64,000 nt of DNA from Clostridiaceae bacterium (GCA_902363375.1 CABIZX010000005.1:1-64000); one strand, 5' to 3'. Positions 11,662 to 21,493 are shown, counted from the first letter of the stretch. Notes: a model not told the origin generated them from the letters alone. Numbers and translations: made by a program.

Positions 11662-12288
11662 ATGAAAAGTATTGAAACAATTGGAAAAACTGCTGAAGAA
11701 GCTGTACAAAATGCCTTAAGAGAATTAAATGTTACAGAAGATAAGGTTACTATAGAAGTATTAGAAGAGGGTAGTAAAGGATTTTTAAATATAATAGGAG
11801 TCAAGCCAGCAAAGGTTAGAGTAACACTAAAGAGAGATTATATTGGAGATGCTAAAAAGTTTTTAAGAGATATTCTTAATGCTATGAATATAAAAGCTGA
11901 AATTCATATAGAAGAAGCAAATAATGAAATAAATATCAATTTAGTGGGTCCTAATATGGGTGTATTAATAGGATATAGGGGAGAAACTTTAGACTCTCTT
12001 CAATATTTGGTAAGTCTAGTAGTAAACAAGAACCATGAGGAAACATATAAGAGAGTAATTCTTGATACAGTTAACTATAGACATAATAGACAAGAAACAC
12101 TTAAAAAGTTAGCGTTAAAGATGGGGGATAAGGTTAGAGTTAACGGAAAAACTTTGAAGCTCGAGCCTATGAATCCATATGAAAGAAGAGTTATTCATTC
12201 AACACTACAAAACAATGCATATGTAATTACTCATAGCGAAGGTGAAGAACCATATAGAAGAGTAGTTATTGAATTAAAGAAAGCCTAA
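11662..12288 (+). CDS. khpB: KhpB/Jag RNA-binding protein (SpoIIIJ-associated)
   Basis: 208 residues with a Jag-N domain (about 1-50), a KH domain with the GxxG-like loop IGYRGETLDSLQ (about 112-123) and a C-terminal R3H domain (RRVIHSTLQ to YRRVVIEL). The family binds RNA with KhpA and in streptococci affects cell elongation; in Bacillus it lies beside spoIIIJ. Here it follows yidC in the same operon and is closed by a terminator overlapping its stop codon. Confidence 0.93.
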   Translation: MKSIETIGKTAEEAVQNALRELNVTEDKVTIEVLEEGSKGFLNIIGVKPAKVRVTLKRDYIGDAKKFLRDILNAMNIKAEIHIEEANNEININLVGPNMGVLIGYRGETLDSLQYLVSLVVNKNHEETYKRVILDTVNYRHNRQETLKKLALKMGDKVRVNGKTLKLEPMNPYERRVIHSTLQNNAYVITHSEGEEPYRRVVIELKKA

Positions 12289-12304
12289 AGGCTTTCTTTT
12301 TATA
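12278..12304 (+). terminator. Terminator overlapping the khpB stop
   Basis: AGAAAGCC and GGCTTTCT form a stem around the TAA stop of khpB, followed by TTTTTATATTT. It ends the rpmH-to-khpB operon. Confidence 0.85.
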
Positions 12305-12389
12305 TTTGCTAATAATGTGATACAATAATGATTTGTGGGTACAATTTATATTATTAAGTTATATTTAAGTATTAAAAAGGAGGGCTAAC

Positions 12390-13766
12390 ATGAAGGATTT
12401 TGATACAATAGGGGCTATATCAACAAGTATAGGTGAAGGTGGAATTGCCATTGTAAGAATATCTGGAGATAAGGCTAAAGATGTTGTTGATAAAATATTT
12501 CAAGCTAAGAATGGTAGATCAATTAAAGATATGAAAAGTTATACCATGAGATATGGTTATATAATAGATGAAAATAATAATCACATTGATGAAGTTATAG
12601 TTTCTTTTATGAGGGGACCTAGAAGTTTTACAGCTGAGGATACTGTAGAGATAAGTTGTCACGGAGGAGTTGTTGCTACAAATAAAGTCCTAGAACAAGT
12701 TATAAGGCAAGGGGTTAGACTTGCGGAACCAGGCGAATTCACTAAAAGAGCATTTTTAAATGGAAGAATAGACCTATCACAAGCAGAAGCTGTAATAGAT
12801 ATAATTAATGCCAAAACAGATTTAAGTATGAAGTCAGCATTAATGCAAAGTGAAGGGGCGATTTCCAAGGAAATACAAGGATTAAGAGAAAATTTATTAT
12901 CTACTATTGCTCATATAGAAGCAACGGTAGATTATCCAGAAGATGACTTAGAAGAAGTTACAGCTGAAATGGCTATAAAGGATTTAGAATTAATAGAAAA
13001 GGAAATTAAAAGATTTATAGAAACAGCAGAGGAAGGGAAGATATTAAGAGAAGGATTAAGCACTGTAATTGTAGGAAAGCCTAATGTAGGAAAATCATCT
13101 CTTTTAAATGCTTTAACAAGAGAGAATAGAGCCATAGTTACAGATATACCTGGTACTACAAGGGATGTTATAGAAGAATACATCAATATATCTGGAATTC
13201 CTATAAAAATAATTGATACTGCTGGAATAAGAGAAACCGATGATGTAGTAGAAAAAATAGGAGTAGAAAGATCAAGGGCTAAAATTAATGATGCAGATTT
13301 AGTTATTCTTATATTAGATTCCAGTAATGAGTTAAGTGAGGAAGATAAGGAAATTATTAATCATATAAGTAATAAAAAATATATGATATTATTAAACAAA
13401 AGTGATTTAAATAATAAATTAACTCAAGTTGATTTAGAAAATATTAATTGCAAAAATATATATAGTATCTCAGCTAAAACTGGTGAAGGTATAGATAAAG
13501 TTAGAGCAGCTATTAAGGATATGTTCTTTAAAGGAGAGATTAGTACAAATAATGTTATAATAACAAACACAAGACATAAAGAAGCTCTCCTCAGAGCTTA
13601 TGAATGCATTGTAAGTGCTATAGATACGTTAAATCATACTTTTGCTATTGACCTTGCATCTATTGATATAAGAAATGCATGGACGTTTTTAGGTGAGATA
13701 ACTGGAGATTCTTTAGAAGAAAATATTATAGACAAAATATTTAAAGACTTTTGTCTAGGTAAATAG
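12390..13766 (+). CDS. mnmE: tRNA modification GTPase MnmE
   Basis: With MnmG forms the 5-carboxymethylaminomethyl group on uridine 34 of several tRNAs. It has 458 residues: an N-terminal tetrahydrofolate-binding domain, a GTPase domain inserted in a helical domain (G1 GKPNVGKS near 228, G2 DIPGTTRD, G3 DTAGIRE, G4 NKSD) and the C-terminal FCLGK with the catalytic-site cysteine. The start follows AAAGGAGGG. A new transcription unit begins here; mnmG follows 10 bp later. Confidence 0.98.
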   Translation: MKDFDTIGAISTSIGEGGIAIVRISGDKAKDVVDKIFQAKNGRSIKDMKSYTMRYGYIIDENNNHIDEVIVSFMRGPRSFTAEDTVEISCHGGVVATNKVLEQVIRQGVRLAEPGEFTKRAFLNGRIDLSQAEAVIDIINAKTDLSMKSALMQSEGAISKEIQGLRENLLSTIAHIEATVDYPEDDLEEVTAEMAIKDLELIEKEIKRFIETAEEGKILREGLSTVIVGKPNVGKSSLLNALTRENRAIVTDIPGTTRDVIEEYINISGIPIKIIDTAGIRETDDVVEKIGVERSRAKINDADLVILILDSSNELSEEDKEIINHISNKKYMILLNKSDLNNKLTQVDLENINCKNIYSISAKTGEGIDKVRAAIKDMFFKGEISTNNVIITNTRHKEALLRAYECIVSAIDTLNHTFAIDLASIDIRNAWTFLGEITGDSLEENIIDKIFKDFCLGK

Positions 13767-13776
13767 AGGTGAGATA

Positions 13777-15666
13777 ATGAAATACTTAGCAGGAGAATAC
13801 GATGTAATTGTAATAGGTGCTGGGCATGCTGGATGTGAAGCAGCTTTAGCTACAGCAAGGATGGGTTTAAAAACCTTAATGTGTACATTGAATCTTGATA
13901 GTGTAGCTCTTATGCCATGCAATCCTAACATAGGGGGAACTGCAAAAGGGCATCTAGTTAGAGAAGTAGATGCACTAGGTGGAGAAATGGGAATAAATAT
14001 AGATAATACTTACATTCAATCTAGAATGCTTAATATATCTAAAGGTCCAGCAGTGCATTCACTTAGGGCTCAAGCTGATAAAAAGAGATATTCTGAAAGA
14101 ATGAAACATGTGATAGAAACAGAACCTAATTTAGATTTAAAACAACTTGAGGTTATAAGTATTGATGCACCTAATAATATAGTTAAAGGTGTGCTTACTA
14201 AGTATGGCGCTTATTTTAGTTGTAAAGCGGTTATTTTAACAAGTGGAACTTATTTAAAATCACAAGTAATAATAGGTGAAATAGTAGTAAATGAAGGACC
14301 AAGTGGATTATTTCCAGCTAACGAATTATCGAAGTCATTAATAGATTTAGGAATTTCATTAAGAAGATTTAAGACCGGAACACCTGCTAGAATAAATGCT
14401 AGATCAGTAGATTTCTCCAAGATGGAAGAGCAAAAAGGTGATGAAGATATTGTTCCATTTTCATTTATGAGTGATAATATACAAAGATCACAAGTATCTT
14501 GTTATCTAACATATACTAATAGTAAGACACATGAAGTAATACTAAAAAATATAGATAGATCGCCTCTTTATAATGGATCTATAAAAAGCACAGGTCCAAG
14601 ATATTGTCCATCTATTGAAGATAAAGTTATGAGATTTAGGGATAAAGAAAGACATCAATTATTTATAGAACCAGAAGGCGAAAGCACTGAGGAAATGTAT
14701 GTTCAAGGAATGAGTAGTTCTCTACCAGAAGATGTTCAGTTAGAGTTTTTAAGAACAATAGAAGGACTTGAAAATGTTGAAGTTATGAGAACAGGTTATG
14801 CAATAGAATATGATTGTATAGACCCTACACAGTTAAAATTATCACTAGAGTTTAAACATATAGATGGATTCTTCTCAGCAGGCCAAGTTAATGGAAGTTC
14901 TGGATATGAAGAAGCAGCTGGACAGGGAATTTTAGCAGGAATAAATGCAGCTCTTAAGATTAAAGGAAAAGATCCTTTGATTTTAAAAAGATCTGATGCT
15001 TATATAGGTGTTTTAGTAGATGATCTAGTTACAAAAGGGACTAATGAGCCATATAGAATGATGACTTCAAGGTCTGAATATAGACTTTTATTAAGACAAG
15101 ATAATGCTGATTTAAGATTAACAGAAATAGGATATGAAGTTGGGCTAGTTAAAGAGGAAAGATATAAGTCCTTTATTAAGAAAAAAGAAGAGATTAATGG
15201 GGAAATAGAAAGATTAAAGGGTGTACAAATAACTGGGAAAAAGGAAGTTAATGAATTCTTAATGAATATGGGATCAGCCGAACTTAAGAAGCCAACTTCA
15301 CTATATGAATTAATTAAGCGTTCAGAATTAGATTATTATAATATTAAGGAGTTAGATTTAGATAGAAAAGACCTTAGTAGACAAGTTACTGAACAAGTTA
15401 ATATAGTATCGAAATATGAAGGTTATATAACGAAGCAGTTAGAACAAATTAATCAATTTAAGAAATATGAAAATAAACTTATTCCTGAAGAATTAGATTA
15501 TAATCAAATTAAAGGATTAAGAACAGAGGCTATCCAAAAGTTAGCAGCCATAAGACCTATAAATATAGGTCAAGCATCTAGAATATCAGGAGTATCTCCG
15601 GCAGATATAAATGTTTTATTAATATTTCTAGAACAAAGAAAAAGAAGTCTAAACATAGAAGAATAA
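13777..15666 (+). CDS. mnmG: tRNA uridine-5-carboxymethylaminomethyl enzyme MnmG (GidA)
   Basis: FAD-dependent partner of MnmE, 629 residues. The FAD-binding motif [17 protein letters not shown] is at about 14-30. The segments [21 protein letters not shown] and [16 protein letters not shown] are characteristic. The start has AGAGGTGAG. Its 10-bp spacing from mnmE indicates co-transcription; two hairpins lie downstream. Confidence 0.98.
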   Translation: MKYLAGEYDVIVIGAGHAGCEAALATARMGLKTLMCTLNLDSVALMPCNPNIGGTAKGHLVREVDALGGEMGINIDNTYIQSRMLNISKGPAVHSLRAQADKKRYSERMKHVIETEPNLDLKQLEVISIDAPNNIVKGVLTKYGAYFSCKAVILTSGTYLKSQVIIGEIVVNEGPSGLFPANELSKSLIDLGISLRRFKTGTPARINARSVDFSKMEEQKGDEDIVPFSFMSDNIQRSQVSCYLTYTNSKTHEVILKNIDRSPLYNGSIKSTGPRYCPSIEDKVMRFRDKERHQLFIEPEGESTEEMYVQGMSSSLPEDVQLEFLRTIEGLENVEVMRTGYAIEYDCIDPTQLKLSLEFKHIDGFFSAGQVNGSSGYEEAAGQGILAGINAALKIKGKDPLILKRSDAYIGVLVDDLVTKGTNEPYRMMTSRSEYRLLLRQDNADLRLTEIGYEVGLVKEERYKSFIKKKEEINGEIERLKGVQITGKKEVNEFLMNMGSAELKKPTSLYELIKRSELDYYNIKELDLDRKDLSRQVTEQVNIVSKYEGYITKQLEQINQFKKYENKLIPEELDYNQIKGLRTEAIQKLAAIRPINIGQASRISGVSPADINVLLIFLEQRKRSLNIEE

Positions 15667-15673
15667 TATATAG

Positions 15674-15695
15674 TATCTCAATATGTAATGAGATA
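15674..15695 (+). repeat. First hairpin after mnmG
   Basis: TATCTCA (15674-15680) and TGAGATA (15689-15695) are inverted repeats with an 8-nt loop. There is no T-run. Confidence 0.5.
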
Positions 15696-15704
15696 TATAC
15701 ACTA

Positions 15705-15744
15705 AATACCTACTAATTATTTATGTTTATAATTAGTAGGTATT
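15705..15744 (+). terminator. Second, 16-bp hairpin between mnmG and rsmG
   Basis: AATACCTACTAATTAT (15705-15720) is perfectly complementary to ATAATTAGTAGGTATT (15729-15744). The following T-run is short (AGTTTAAAA), so it may be a weak terminator or an RNA-processing structure. Confidence 0.6.
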
Positions 15745-15811
15745 AGTTTAAAATAAATATATATTGAAAATATATTAGTACATATAATAATTAAATATAC
15801 GGAGGAGTAAA

Positions 15812-16531
15812 ATGAAGTATTTTAATATGTTAAAAGAAGCTTGCGAGAATGAGGGATTAAACTTTAATGAAAAGATGTATAATAATTTCATTGAATATAA
15901 AAGTTTAATTAAGGAATGGAATGAAAAAATTAATTTAACAGCAATAACAGAAGATGAAGAGATTATAAAAAAGCACTTTATTGATTCTATTAAAGTATTT
16001 AAATTTCCATATGTGAAAGAAGCTAAGAAAATTATAGATATAGGTACTGGTGGAGGATTCCCAGGAATACCTATGAAAATTACGAAGTCAGATTCTTCAA
16101 TAGTACTTTTAGATTCTCTGAATAAGAGAATAAACTTTTTAAATGAAGTTATAGATAAATTAGAACTAGAAGATATAAAGACTATTCATGGTAGAGCTGA
16201 AGATTTCGCACAAAAAGCAGAATATAGAGAAGGTTTTGATATAGCTGTATCTAGAGCAGTAGCAAATCTAACTGTTCTACTAGAATTATGTTTACCTTAT
16301 GTAAAGGTTGGAGGATATTTTGTAGCATTAAAGGGACCATCTATAGAAGATGAGATAAGAGATGCAAAGGTAGCACTTAGAGTATTGGGTGGAACTATTG
16401 AAGAAGTAATAGAAGTTGATATAGCGGATAGTGATCTTAAACATAACTTATTAGTAGTAAAGAAGGTTAAGGAGACACCTAAAAAGTATCCAAGAAAAGC
16501 AGGAACTGCAAATAAAAGTCCTATAAAATAA
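15812..16531 (+). CDS. rsmG: 16S rRNA (guanine527-N7)-methyltransferase RsmG
   Basis: SAM-dependent methylase of 16S rRNA, 239 residues, formerly GidB. The SAM motif [14 protein letters not shown] is near residue 74-87 and [10 protein letters not shown] follows. In the family, loss gives low-level streptomycin resistance. The basic C-terminus is slightly longer than in E. coli. It is preceded by ACGGAGGAG. Confidence 0.97.
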   Translation: MKYFNMLKEACENEGLNFNEKMYNNFIEYKSLIKEWNEKINLTAITEDEEIIKKHFIDSIKVFKFPYVKEAKKIIDIGTGGGFPGIPMKITKSDSSIVLLDSLNKRINFLNEVIDKLELEDIKTIHGRAEDFAQKAEYREGFDIAVSRAVANLTVLLELCLPYVKVGGYFVALKGPSIEDEIRDAKVALRVLGGTIEEVIEVDIADSDLKHNLLVVKKVKETPKKYPRKAGTANKSPIK

Positions 16532-16635
16532 ACTTATAGAAATATTTATATTAATTGTAAAATATAAAGAGGATTTTTAAGATTAATATAGAATTTTAAT
16601 TAAAGATAAGGAATTTCATAAAAGGATGGTATAAA

Positions 16636-17415
16636 ATGGAAAATACTATTAATTATATAGAGGTTGACTCAATATGTCCTAACCTTTATCAGCCAAGGAA
16701 AGTGTTCGATGAGGAATCAATACAAGAACTTGCACAGTCAATAAAGGTTTATGGAATAATTCAGCCTTTATCAGTTAGAAAAATAGATGAAGATAATTAT
16801 GAATTAATTGCTGGTGAAAGAAGATTAAGAGCAGCTAAGGAAGCTGGATTATCAAAAGTACCAGCAATAATAGCTAATATTAATGATAAGGATTCTGCAG
16901 CAATTGCATTATTGGAAAATTTGCAGAGGGAAGATTTAAACTTCTATGAGGAAGCATTAGCATATCATAATTTAATTAAAGTACACTCTTATACTCAAGA
17001 GCAATTGTCAGAAGTTATAGGTAAAAAGCAATCTACTATAGCAAATAAATTAAGAATTTTAAAGTTAAATGAAGAGATGATTAACAAAATAATAGATCAT
17101 AAATTAACTGAGAGACACGCTAGAGCTTTATTAAAAATACCTACTGAAGAATTACGCAATCAGATATTAGAGATAGTAATAAAGAATGGATTAAATGTAA
17201 AAAAGACAGAAGAACTTATAGATAGAGAATTACTAAAGTTAGCGCATAGTGAAGTTGCTTCAGATGGTAAAAAAAGAATAAAAGGTTCCTTTAGTCCAGC
17301 TATATATATTAACACTGTAAAACAAGTTTTTGATAAATATGGGGTAGAAGCTAAGTATAGATCAAAAGAGCTAGATGATAGTATACAAGTTACTATAACA
17401 ATAAAAAAGAAATGA
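16636..17415 (+). CDS. noc: Nucleoid occlusion protein Noc (ParB family)
   Basis: ParB-family CTPase-type DNA-binding protein, 259 residues, placed between rsmG and parA as noc is in Bacillus. The N-domain holds QPRKVFDEESIQELAQSI and the CTP-binding GERRLRAA; ENLQREDLN follows. The helix-turn-helix reads KKQSTIANKLRIL and TERHARALL, resembling Noc rather than ParB (the Noc-type Gln is in KKQS). In B. subtilis Noc prevents division over the chromosome and reaches the membrane through an N-terminal amphipathic helix. That helix is missing here: the protein begins MENTINYIEVDSI and the start has a good AAAGGATG site. Confidence 0.87.
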   Translation: MENTINYIEVDSICPNLYQPRKVFDEESIQELAQSIKVYGIIQPLSVRKIDEDNYELIAGERRLRAAKEAGLSKVPAIIANINDKDSAAIALLENLQREDLNFYEEALAYHNLIKVHSYTQEQLSEVIGKKQSTIANKLRILKLNEEMINKIIDHKLTERHARALLKIPTEELRNQILEIVIKNGLNVKKTEELIDRELLKLAHSEVASDGKKRIKGSFSPAIYINTVKQVFDKYGVEAKYRSKELDDSIQVTITIKKK

Positions 17416-17873
17416 TATAATAATTTATTTATACATAAGACTACAAAATGTTTCACGTGAAACATTTTGTAGTCTTTTATCAATTTATGTACTTTTATAA
17501 ACAATGAAATATATAAATAAAAAGTTCAGTAAAGTTATTCATATACTAGATCAGTATAATAAATTAATTTTTATAGAAATTAATTTATTATGGAAGATAA
17601 AGTATATATAATATTTACCTTATAAATTATTATAAGTGTAAATATATGTTTAAGCAGTATGAAGTATAATATATATTTTTTTACTTTTTTATATAGAAAT
17701 TGATAAAAAAATATAAATACTTATCAATTTACATAATAATCTCTTTAAATAAAATCTATATCAATATATAATATAGATACATAGGGAATTTTAAATTAAA
17801 ATGTGTTAATAAGATAAAGATAGAAGTAAATTTATTATTTTATGTAAACCTACTAATGGGTAAGGGGGATAAT
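17416..17873. other. noc-parA intergenic region (about 460 bp)
   Basis: No protein gene seen. It contains the parS site inside a 40-bp palindrome (17437-17476) and an AT-rich stretch with an inverted repeat AAATTGATAA (17697-17706) / TTATCAATTT (17721-17730). A promoter for parA-parB is expected but I could not choose among several AT-rich candidates. Confidence 0.6.
17437..17476. promoter_or_regulatory. parS: parS site within a 40-bp perfect palindrome
   Basis: TGTTTCACGTGAAACA (17449-17464) is a perfect parS site, the ParB nucleation sequence. It is extended on both sides by AAGACTACAAAA and TTTTGTAGTCTT, so all 40 bases are a perfect inverted repeat, followed by TTTAT. The extended palindrome could act as the noc terminator as well. 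Confidence 0.93.
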
Positions 17874-18644
17874 ATGAAGGTAATATGTATTTTTAATCAA
17901 AAAGGAGGAGTTGGGAAAACAACTACTAATATAAATTTATGTTCATATTTAGCGATGAATGGATATAAAGTTCTATCCATAGATATAGATCCACAAGGAA
18001 ATACAACTAGCGGAATAGGATTGGATAAAAGGAAAATACATTGTTCTATGTATGATGTGTTAACAAGTAATGTTTCTTTAAAAGAAATTATCAAGAAAAG
18101 CGAAATAGTAGATAACTTTTATATTGCACCTTCAACTATGACTTTAGCAGCGGCTGAAGTTGAAGTTATAAATCAAGATCAGAGGGAAAAGGTTTTAAAA
18201 AATAAAATTGATGAGATTAAAGATGATTATGATTATATTTTCATAGATTGTCCACCTTCATTAGGAGTTTTAACTATTAATGCATTAACAGCTTCTGATT
18301 CAGTTTTGATACCAATTCAATGTGAATTTTATGCACTTGAAGGAGTAGGACAGTTAATGAGCACTATACAACTAATCAAGAGATATCTTAACACTAGCCT
18401 TGAAATAGAAGGTGTAATTATGAGTATGTACGATAGTAGAACTAGATTGTGTAATGAAGTTGTAGATGAAATAAGAAAATATTTCAATGATAAAGTATAT
18501 GATACTTTTATACCAAGAAATATTAAATTAGCAGAATCACCTAGCTTTGGACTTCCTATAATGCTATATGATGATAAATGTAAAGGGGCAGAAGCTTTTG
18601 AAGCTTTAACAGAAGAGTTTATTAATAGACAAGGAGGAAAGTAG
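17874..18644 (+). CDS. parA: Chromosome partitioning ATPase ParA/Soj
   Basis: Deviant Walker-type ATPase that works with ParB-parS in origin segregation and, in Bacillus, regulates DnaA. The motif KGGVGKTT starts at residue 10, and FIDCPPSLG carries the Walker B aspartate. I chose ATG 17874 (MKVICIFNQ, 256 residues) since AAGGGGGAT lies just before it; the ATG at 17856 lacks a ribosome site. The stop is 1 bp before parB. Confidence 0.96.
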   Translation: MKVICIFNQKGGVGKTTTNINLCSYLAMNGYKVLSIDIDPQGNTTSGIGLDKRKIHCSMYDVLTSNVSLKEIIKKSEIVDNFYIAPSTMTLAAAEVEVINQDQREKVLKNKIDEIKDDYDYIFIDCPPSLGVLTINALTASDSVLIPIQCEFYALEGVGQLMSTIQLIKRYLNTSLEIEGVIMSMYDSRTRLCNEVVDEIRKYFNDKVYDTFIPRNIKLAESPSFGLPIMLYDDKCKGAEAFEALTEEFINRQGGK

Positions 18645-18645
18645 C

Positions 18646-19500
18646 ATGAAAAAAACAGGTGTTTTAGGGAAAGGGTTATCTTCATTAATTCCAGAAAATG
18701 ATTTTCAAGATAGTGATAATGACCAAGTTATAAATGTAGATATAAATCTAATCAAGCCAAATAAAGACCAACCAAGAAAGCACTTTGATAATGAAAAACT
18801 AATAGAATTAGCTAACTCTATCAAAGAACATGGAATAATACAACCTATCGTAGTTAGAAAAGAAGATAGAGTCTATGTAATAATTGCTGGTGAGCGTAGA
18901 TGGCGAGCAGCAAAATTACTAAACCTAAAAGAAGTACCTGTAATAACTAAAGAGTTATCAGATGTTGAAGTTGTACAAATTTCTTTGATTGAAAATATAA
19001 TTAGAGAAGATTTAAATCCTATAGAAGAGGCAACAGCATATAAAAGGCTACTAGATGATTTTAATTTAACTCAAGAGAATATAAGTAAACAAGTATCAAA
19101 ATCTAGAAGTGCTATAGCAAACTCTTTAAGATTACTAAACCTAGATGAAAGAATACAAGGATATTTGATTGAAGGAGTACTTTCAGAAGGACATGGTAGG
19201 TCAATATTATCATTAGAAAATAAGGATGACCAATATGTAGTAGCACAGAAGGTTATTGATGAAAATTTAAATGTTAGACAGACAGAATTATTAGTAAGAA
19301 ATTATTATAAGGATAATAATAAGAAGGAAATCATAAAAAAAGAAGATAATATATTTTATAAAGATATAAAATCAAAGTTAGAAAATCATTTCAATACAAA
19401 AGTAAGTATTAGTAATAATTCAAAAAATAAAGGGAAAATAGAAATAGAATACTATTCTCAGGAAGATTTGCAAAGAATAATAGAGATTTTAAATATATAA
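18646..19500 (+). CDS. parB: Chromosome partitioning protein ParB/Spo0J
   Basis: CTP-dependent DNA clamp that loads at parS and recruits SMC. It has 284 residues: QPRKHFDNEKLIELANSI and GERRWRAAK in the CTP-binding N-domain, ENIIREDLNPIEEA, and an HTH KSRSAIANSLRLL with the ParB-type Arg (Noc has Gln at this place). A C-terminal dimerisation domain follows. It starts MKKTGVLGKGLSSLIPE, the usual ParA-contacting N-terminus. A parS site begins directly after its stop codon. Confidence 0.97.
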   Translation: MKKTGVLGKGLSSLIPENDFQDSDNDQVINVDINLIKPNKDQPRKHFDNEKLIELANSIKEHGIIQPIVVRKEDRVYVIIAGERRWRAAKLLNLKEVPVITKELSDVEVVQISLIENIIREDLNPIEEATAYKRLLDDFNLTQENISKQVSKSRSAIANSLRLLNLDERIQGYLIEGVLSEGHGRSILSLENKDDQYVVAQKVIDENLNVRQTELLVRNYYKDNNKKEIIKKEDNIFYKDIKSKLENHFNTKVSISNNSKNKGKIEIEYYSQEDLQRIIEILNI

Positions 19501-19516
19501 TGTTTCACGTGAAACA
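19501..19516. promoter_or_regulatory. parS: parS site directly after the parB stop
   Basis: TGTTTCACGTGAAACA is a perfect 16-bp parS, abutting the parB TAA and followed by TTTTT, so it could also form a small terminator-like hairpin. Confidence 0.93.
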
Positions 19517-19532
19517 TTTTTAGAAAGGATGA

Positions 19533-20045
19533 ATGCTTTTGGAACAACTCATAGAGTTTCTTGATCAATATAATGTATTTATAACTATAGGATTAATTAT
19601 ATTAGTCTTTATATTAATTATATTAGTAATATCGTTATTAATTTCTACAGGTAAAATGAAAGATAAATATAGAAAAATGATGAAAGGTACTAATAATAAA
19701 AATTTAGAAGAATTATTAATAAATTCAATTGATAAAATTGATAGCATAGAAGAGATAACAAATGAAGTTAAGTCTATCTGTAATAAAACATCTGACACAG
19801 TTACTTCCTGTGTTCAGAAAGTAGCTATGCAAAGGTATAAAGCTTTTGAAGATATAGGAAGTGATTTAAGTTATTCAATTGCTTTTTTAGATGGCAATAA
19901 TAATGGAGTAGTAATAACCAGCATCTATTCAAGAAATGAAAGCATTACATATGCAAAACCTATCGATAATGGAATTTCTAGATATGACTTGTCAGAGGAA
20001 GAGAGCAATGTGCTTCATCGAGCTATAAATTCTAATAAAGAATAG
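19533..20045 (+). CDS. DUF4446 family membrane-anchored protein
   Basis: 170 residues. One N-terminal membrane segment (about 15-37, rich in Ile/Leu/Val) is followed by a helical stretch and a C-terminal domain with QRYKAFEDIGSDLSYSIAFLD and GVVITSIYSRNES. This matches DUF4446, a family found beside parB in clostridia; its function is unknown to me. The start used is the ATG at 19533 after AAAGGATG; a TTG at 19539 is an alternative. A strong terminator follows. Confidence 0.8.
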   Translation: MLLEQLIEFLDQYNVFITIGLIILVFILIILVISLLISTGKMKDKYRKMMKGTNNKNLEELLINSIDKIDSIEEITNEVKSICNKTSDTVTSCVQKVAMQRYKAFEDIGSDLSYSIAFLDGNNNGVVITSIYSRNESITYAKPIDNGISRYDLSEEESNVLHRAINSNKE

Positions 20046-20049
20046 GGAT

Positions 20050-20090
20050 AAAATAAATGAGCTATATAAAATGAATAGCTCATTTATTTT
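20050..20090 (+). terminator. Terminator after the DUF4446 gene
   Basis: AAAATAAATGAGCTAT (20050-20065) pairs perfectly with ATAGCTCATTTATTTT (20075-20090), with a 9-nt loop. Confidence 0.8.
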
Positions 20091-20204
20091 ATATTTAATA
20101 TGTAGATTATATATAGCTATTGGAAAAGCTAAATTAAAATAATTATACTATATAATTATTTTACATTTTAAAACCATACCAATATATCTATTATGCTAGT
20201 CGAA

Positions 20205-20650
20205 TACTTAAGATAATAAGGAAATAAATTTATGCAATTTTAATACTAAACAAGTCTCTTTCTTTGATGTACTGTAACTATAGGTAGCTATATCTTTAAA
20301 GCATTTAGAAAAATATGATTTTCAAACTTACATAGGGATATGTACATACTATCTGCAATTTTTATAGATGAGTTATACATACCAGTTAACTCAAGAAATC
20401 TGCTTTGGATTTCCCTGATAACTGTATATAAATTTAGTTTAGTTCTACTACCAATTTTAGGGGATAACTCTTTGAAGTTGTTTTTAACAAAGTTAAACAA
20501 AGCATTCTCAGAGTCGATAGTTGCAGCTTCATTAACTAAACTGATTGTTATAATTTCAGAGTCTGAAAGGTTACTTTCTGTGATGTTCCTTGAATTTTTA
20601 ACTTCAAATAGAATTATTTTATTATAATTTTTATTAGTACAATGAGTCAA
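20205..20650 (-). pseudogene. IS982-family transposase remnant
   Basis: The open part (20650-20288, 120 residues) contains LSDSEIITISLVNEA, TIDSENALFNFVKNNF, SPKIGSRTKLN and IADSMYISLCKFE, the order and spacing of the N-terminal half of IS982 transposases, including the first catalytic-domain Asp region. After a stop, the same similarity resumes in another frame from 20300 (KDIATYSYSTSKKETC, then LKLHKFI), pointing to an indel near 20300, and then it ends at further stops. The N-terminus and the C-terminal third are missing and no terminal repeats are evident, so this is a decayed relic. The identification rests on remembered family motifs. Confidence 0.72.
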
Positions 20651-20779
20651 ATGACTAAGATTCGTACAAACTAATCATAATAATGTTTTCTATTTAAGAT
20701 GTTTGATTAATAAATCTCTTATATAAGAAGTTTATAAAAAGTGTGATAATTAAAAATTGAATAATGTTATTATGAATTA

Positions 20780-20822
20780 AAAAAGATAATAAATGTTTCA
20801 CATGAAACACTTATTATCTCTT
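20780..20822 (-). terminator. yyaC terminator containing a near-perfect parS
   Basis: The arms AGATAATAA and TTATTATCT enclose TGTTTCACATGAAACA, giving a long hairpin followed on the minus strand by TTTTTT. Read in either direction it has T-runs, so it may be bidirectional. Confidence 0.75.
20794..20809. promoter_or_regulatory. parS: Probable parS site with one mismatch
   Basis: TGTTTCACATGAAACA differs from the two perfect sites only in one central base (CACATG for CACGTG). ParB families tolerate single changes, and it lies only 1.3 kb from the parS at 19501. Confidence 0.7.
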
Positions 20823-20832
20823 TTTATGAATA

Positions 20833-21441
20833 TTAATCTGCATCTAAAACCTTTAGAATATCTTCATCATTAATTTTTGGGAAAGATTTTCGACCACCTA
20901 TAGTTTTTAATATGGAATGGTATATTCCAGAAGAAATTACTTCAGCTAATTTCATTACTATATATAGTCTAGTATTTTGAAGCACCATAAATTCTAAGGA
21001 TCCAGATATATTAACAATACCTACAATGCTTAAGTCTCCAACAGAAGGGAGGTTTTTATTAAGAGCTGCCCCAGGAGAAAGTGCTTTAGATTCTATTATA
21101 ACTTTTCCTACATTTTGAAGACTACCTAAAGATGCATCCACAGCTATAATATAGGGATTATTGTGATTCTTAATTATTAAATCATTAGTTTCAGAAATAT
21201 TTTTAGCATGTACAGGGTTTTCTAAATTACCATATATAAATACTTTATCTCTAACTAAAAATTTTAGTTTATCACCTACTATTGGTCCTAGACTGTCACC
21301 AGTAGATCTATCTGTACCAATACATAAAATAACTATATCTCTATTATCTTTAATAATTTTAGTTAATTCTTGCGAAAGAACTTCTCTTATGTCATATATA
21401 CAGTTATTAGATAAAGCATCAAGAATAACTTTTTTTACCAT
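20833..21441 (-). CDS. yyaC: Spore protease YyaC (DUF1256)
   Basis: About 202 residues with CIGTDRSTGDSLGPIVG, AVDASLG and PSVGDLSIVG, typical of the YyaC family related to germination protease GPR. In B. subtilis yyaC lies near parB and is expressed in the forespore. I prefer the ATG at 21441 (MVKKVILDAL), with AGGATGG 9 nt upstream; the ATG at 21453 has no room for a ribosome site. A sigma-F-like promoter lies upstream (21465-21493). Confidence 0.87.
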   Translation of the reverse strand: MVKKVILDALSNNCIYDIREVLSQELTKIIKDNRDIVILCIGTDRSTGDSLGPIVGDKLKFLVRDKVFIYGNLENPVHAKNISETNDLIIKNHNNPYIIAVDASLGSLQNVGKVIIESKALSPGAALNKNLPSVGDLSIVGIVNISGSLEFMVLQNTRLYIVMKLAEVISSGIYHSILKTIGGRKSFPKINDEDILKVLDAD

Positions 21442-21464
21442 AAGCAACACCATCCTATATTAGG

Positions 21465-21493
21465 AAGTATTACCATGTGGCTGAATTTAATAC
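21465..21493 (-). promoter_or_regulatory. Candidate sigma-F/forespore promoter of yyaC
   Basis: On the minus strand GTATT (21493-21489), 14 nt, then GGTAATACTT (21474-21465), which fits the GGnnAnAnT form of the sigma-F -10. The spacer is a little shorter than usual, so this is tentative. Confidence 0.4.
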
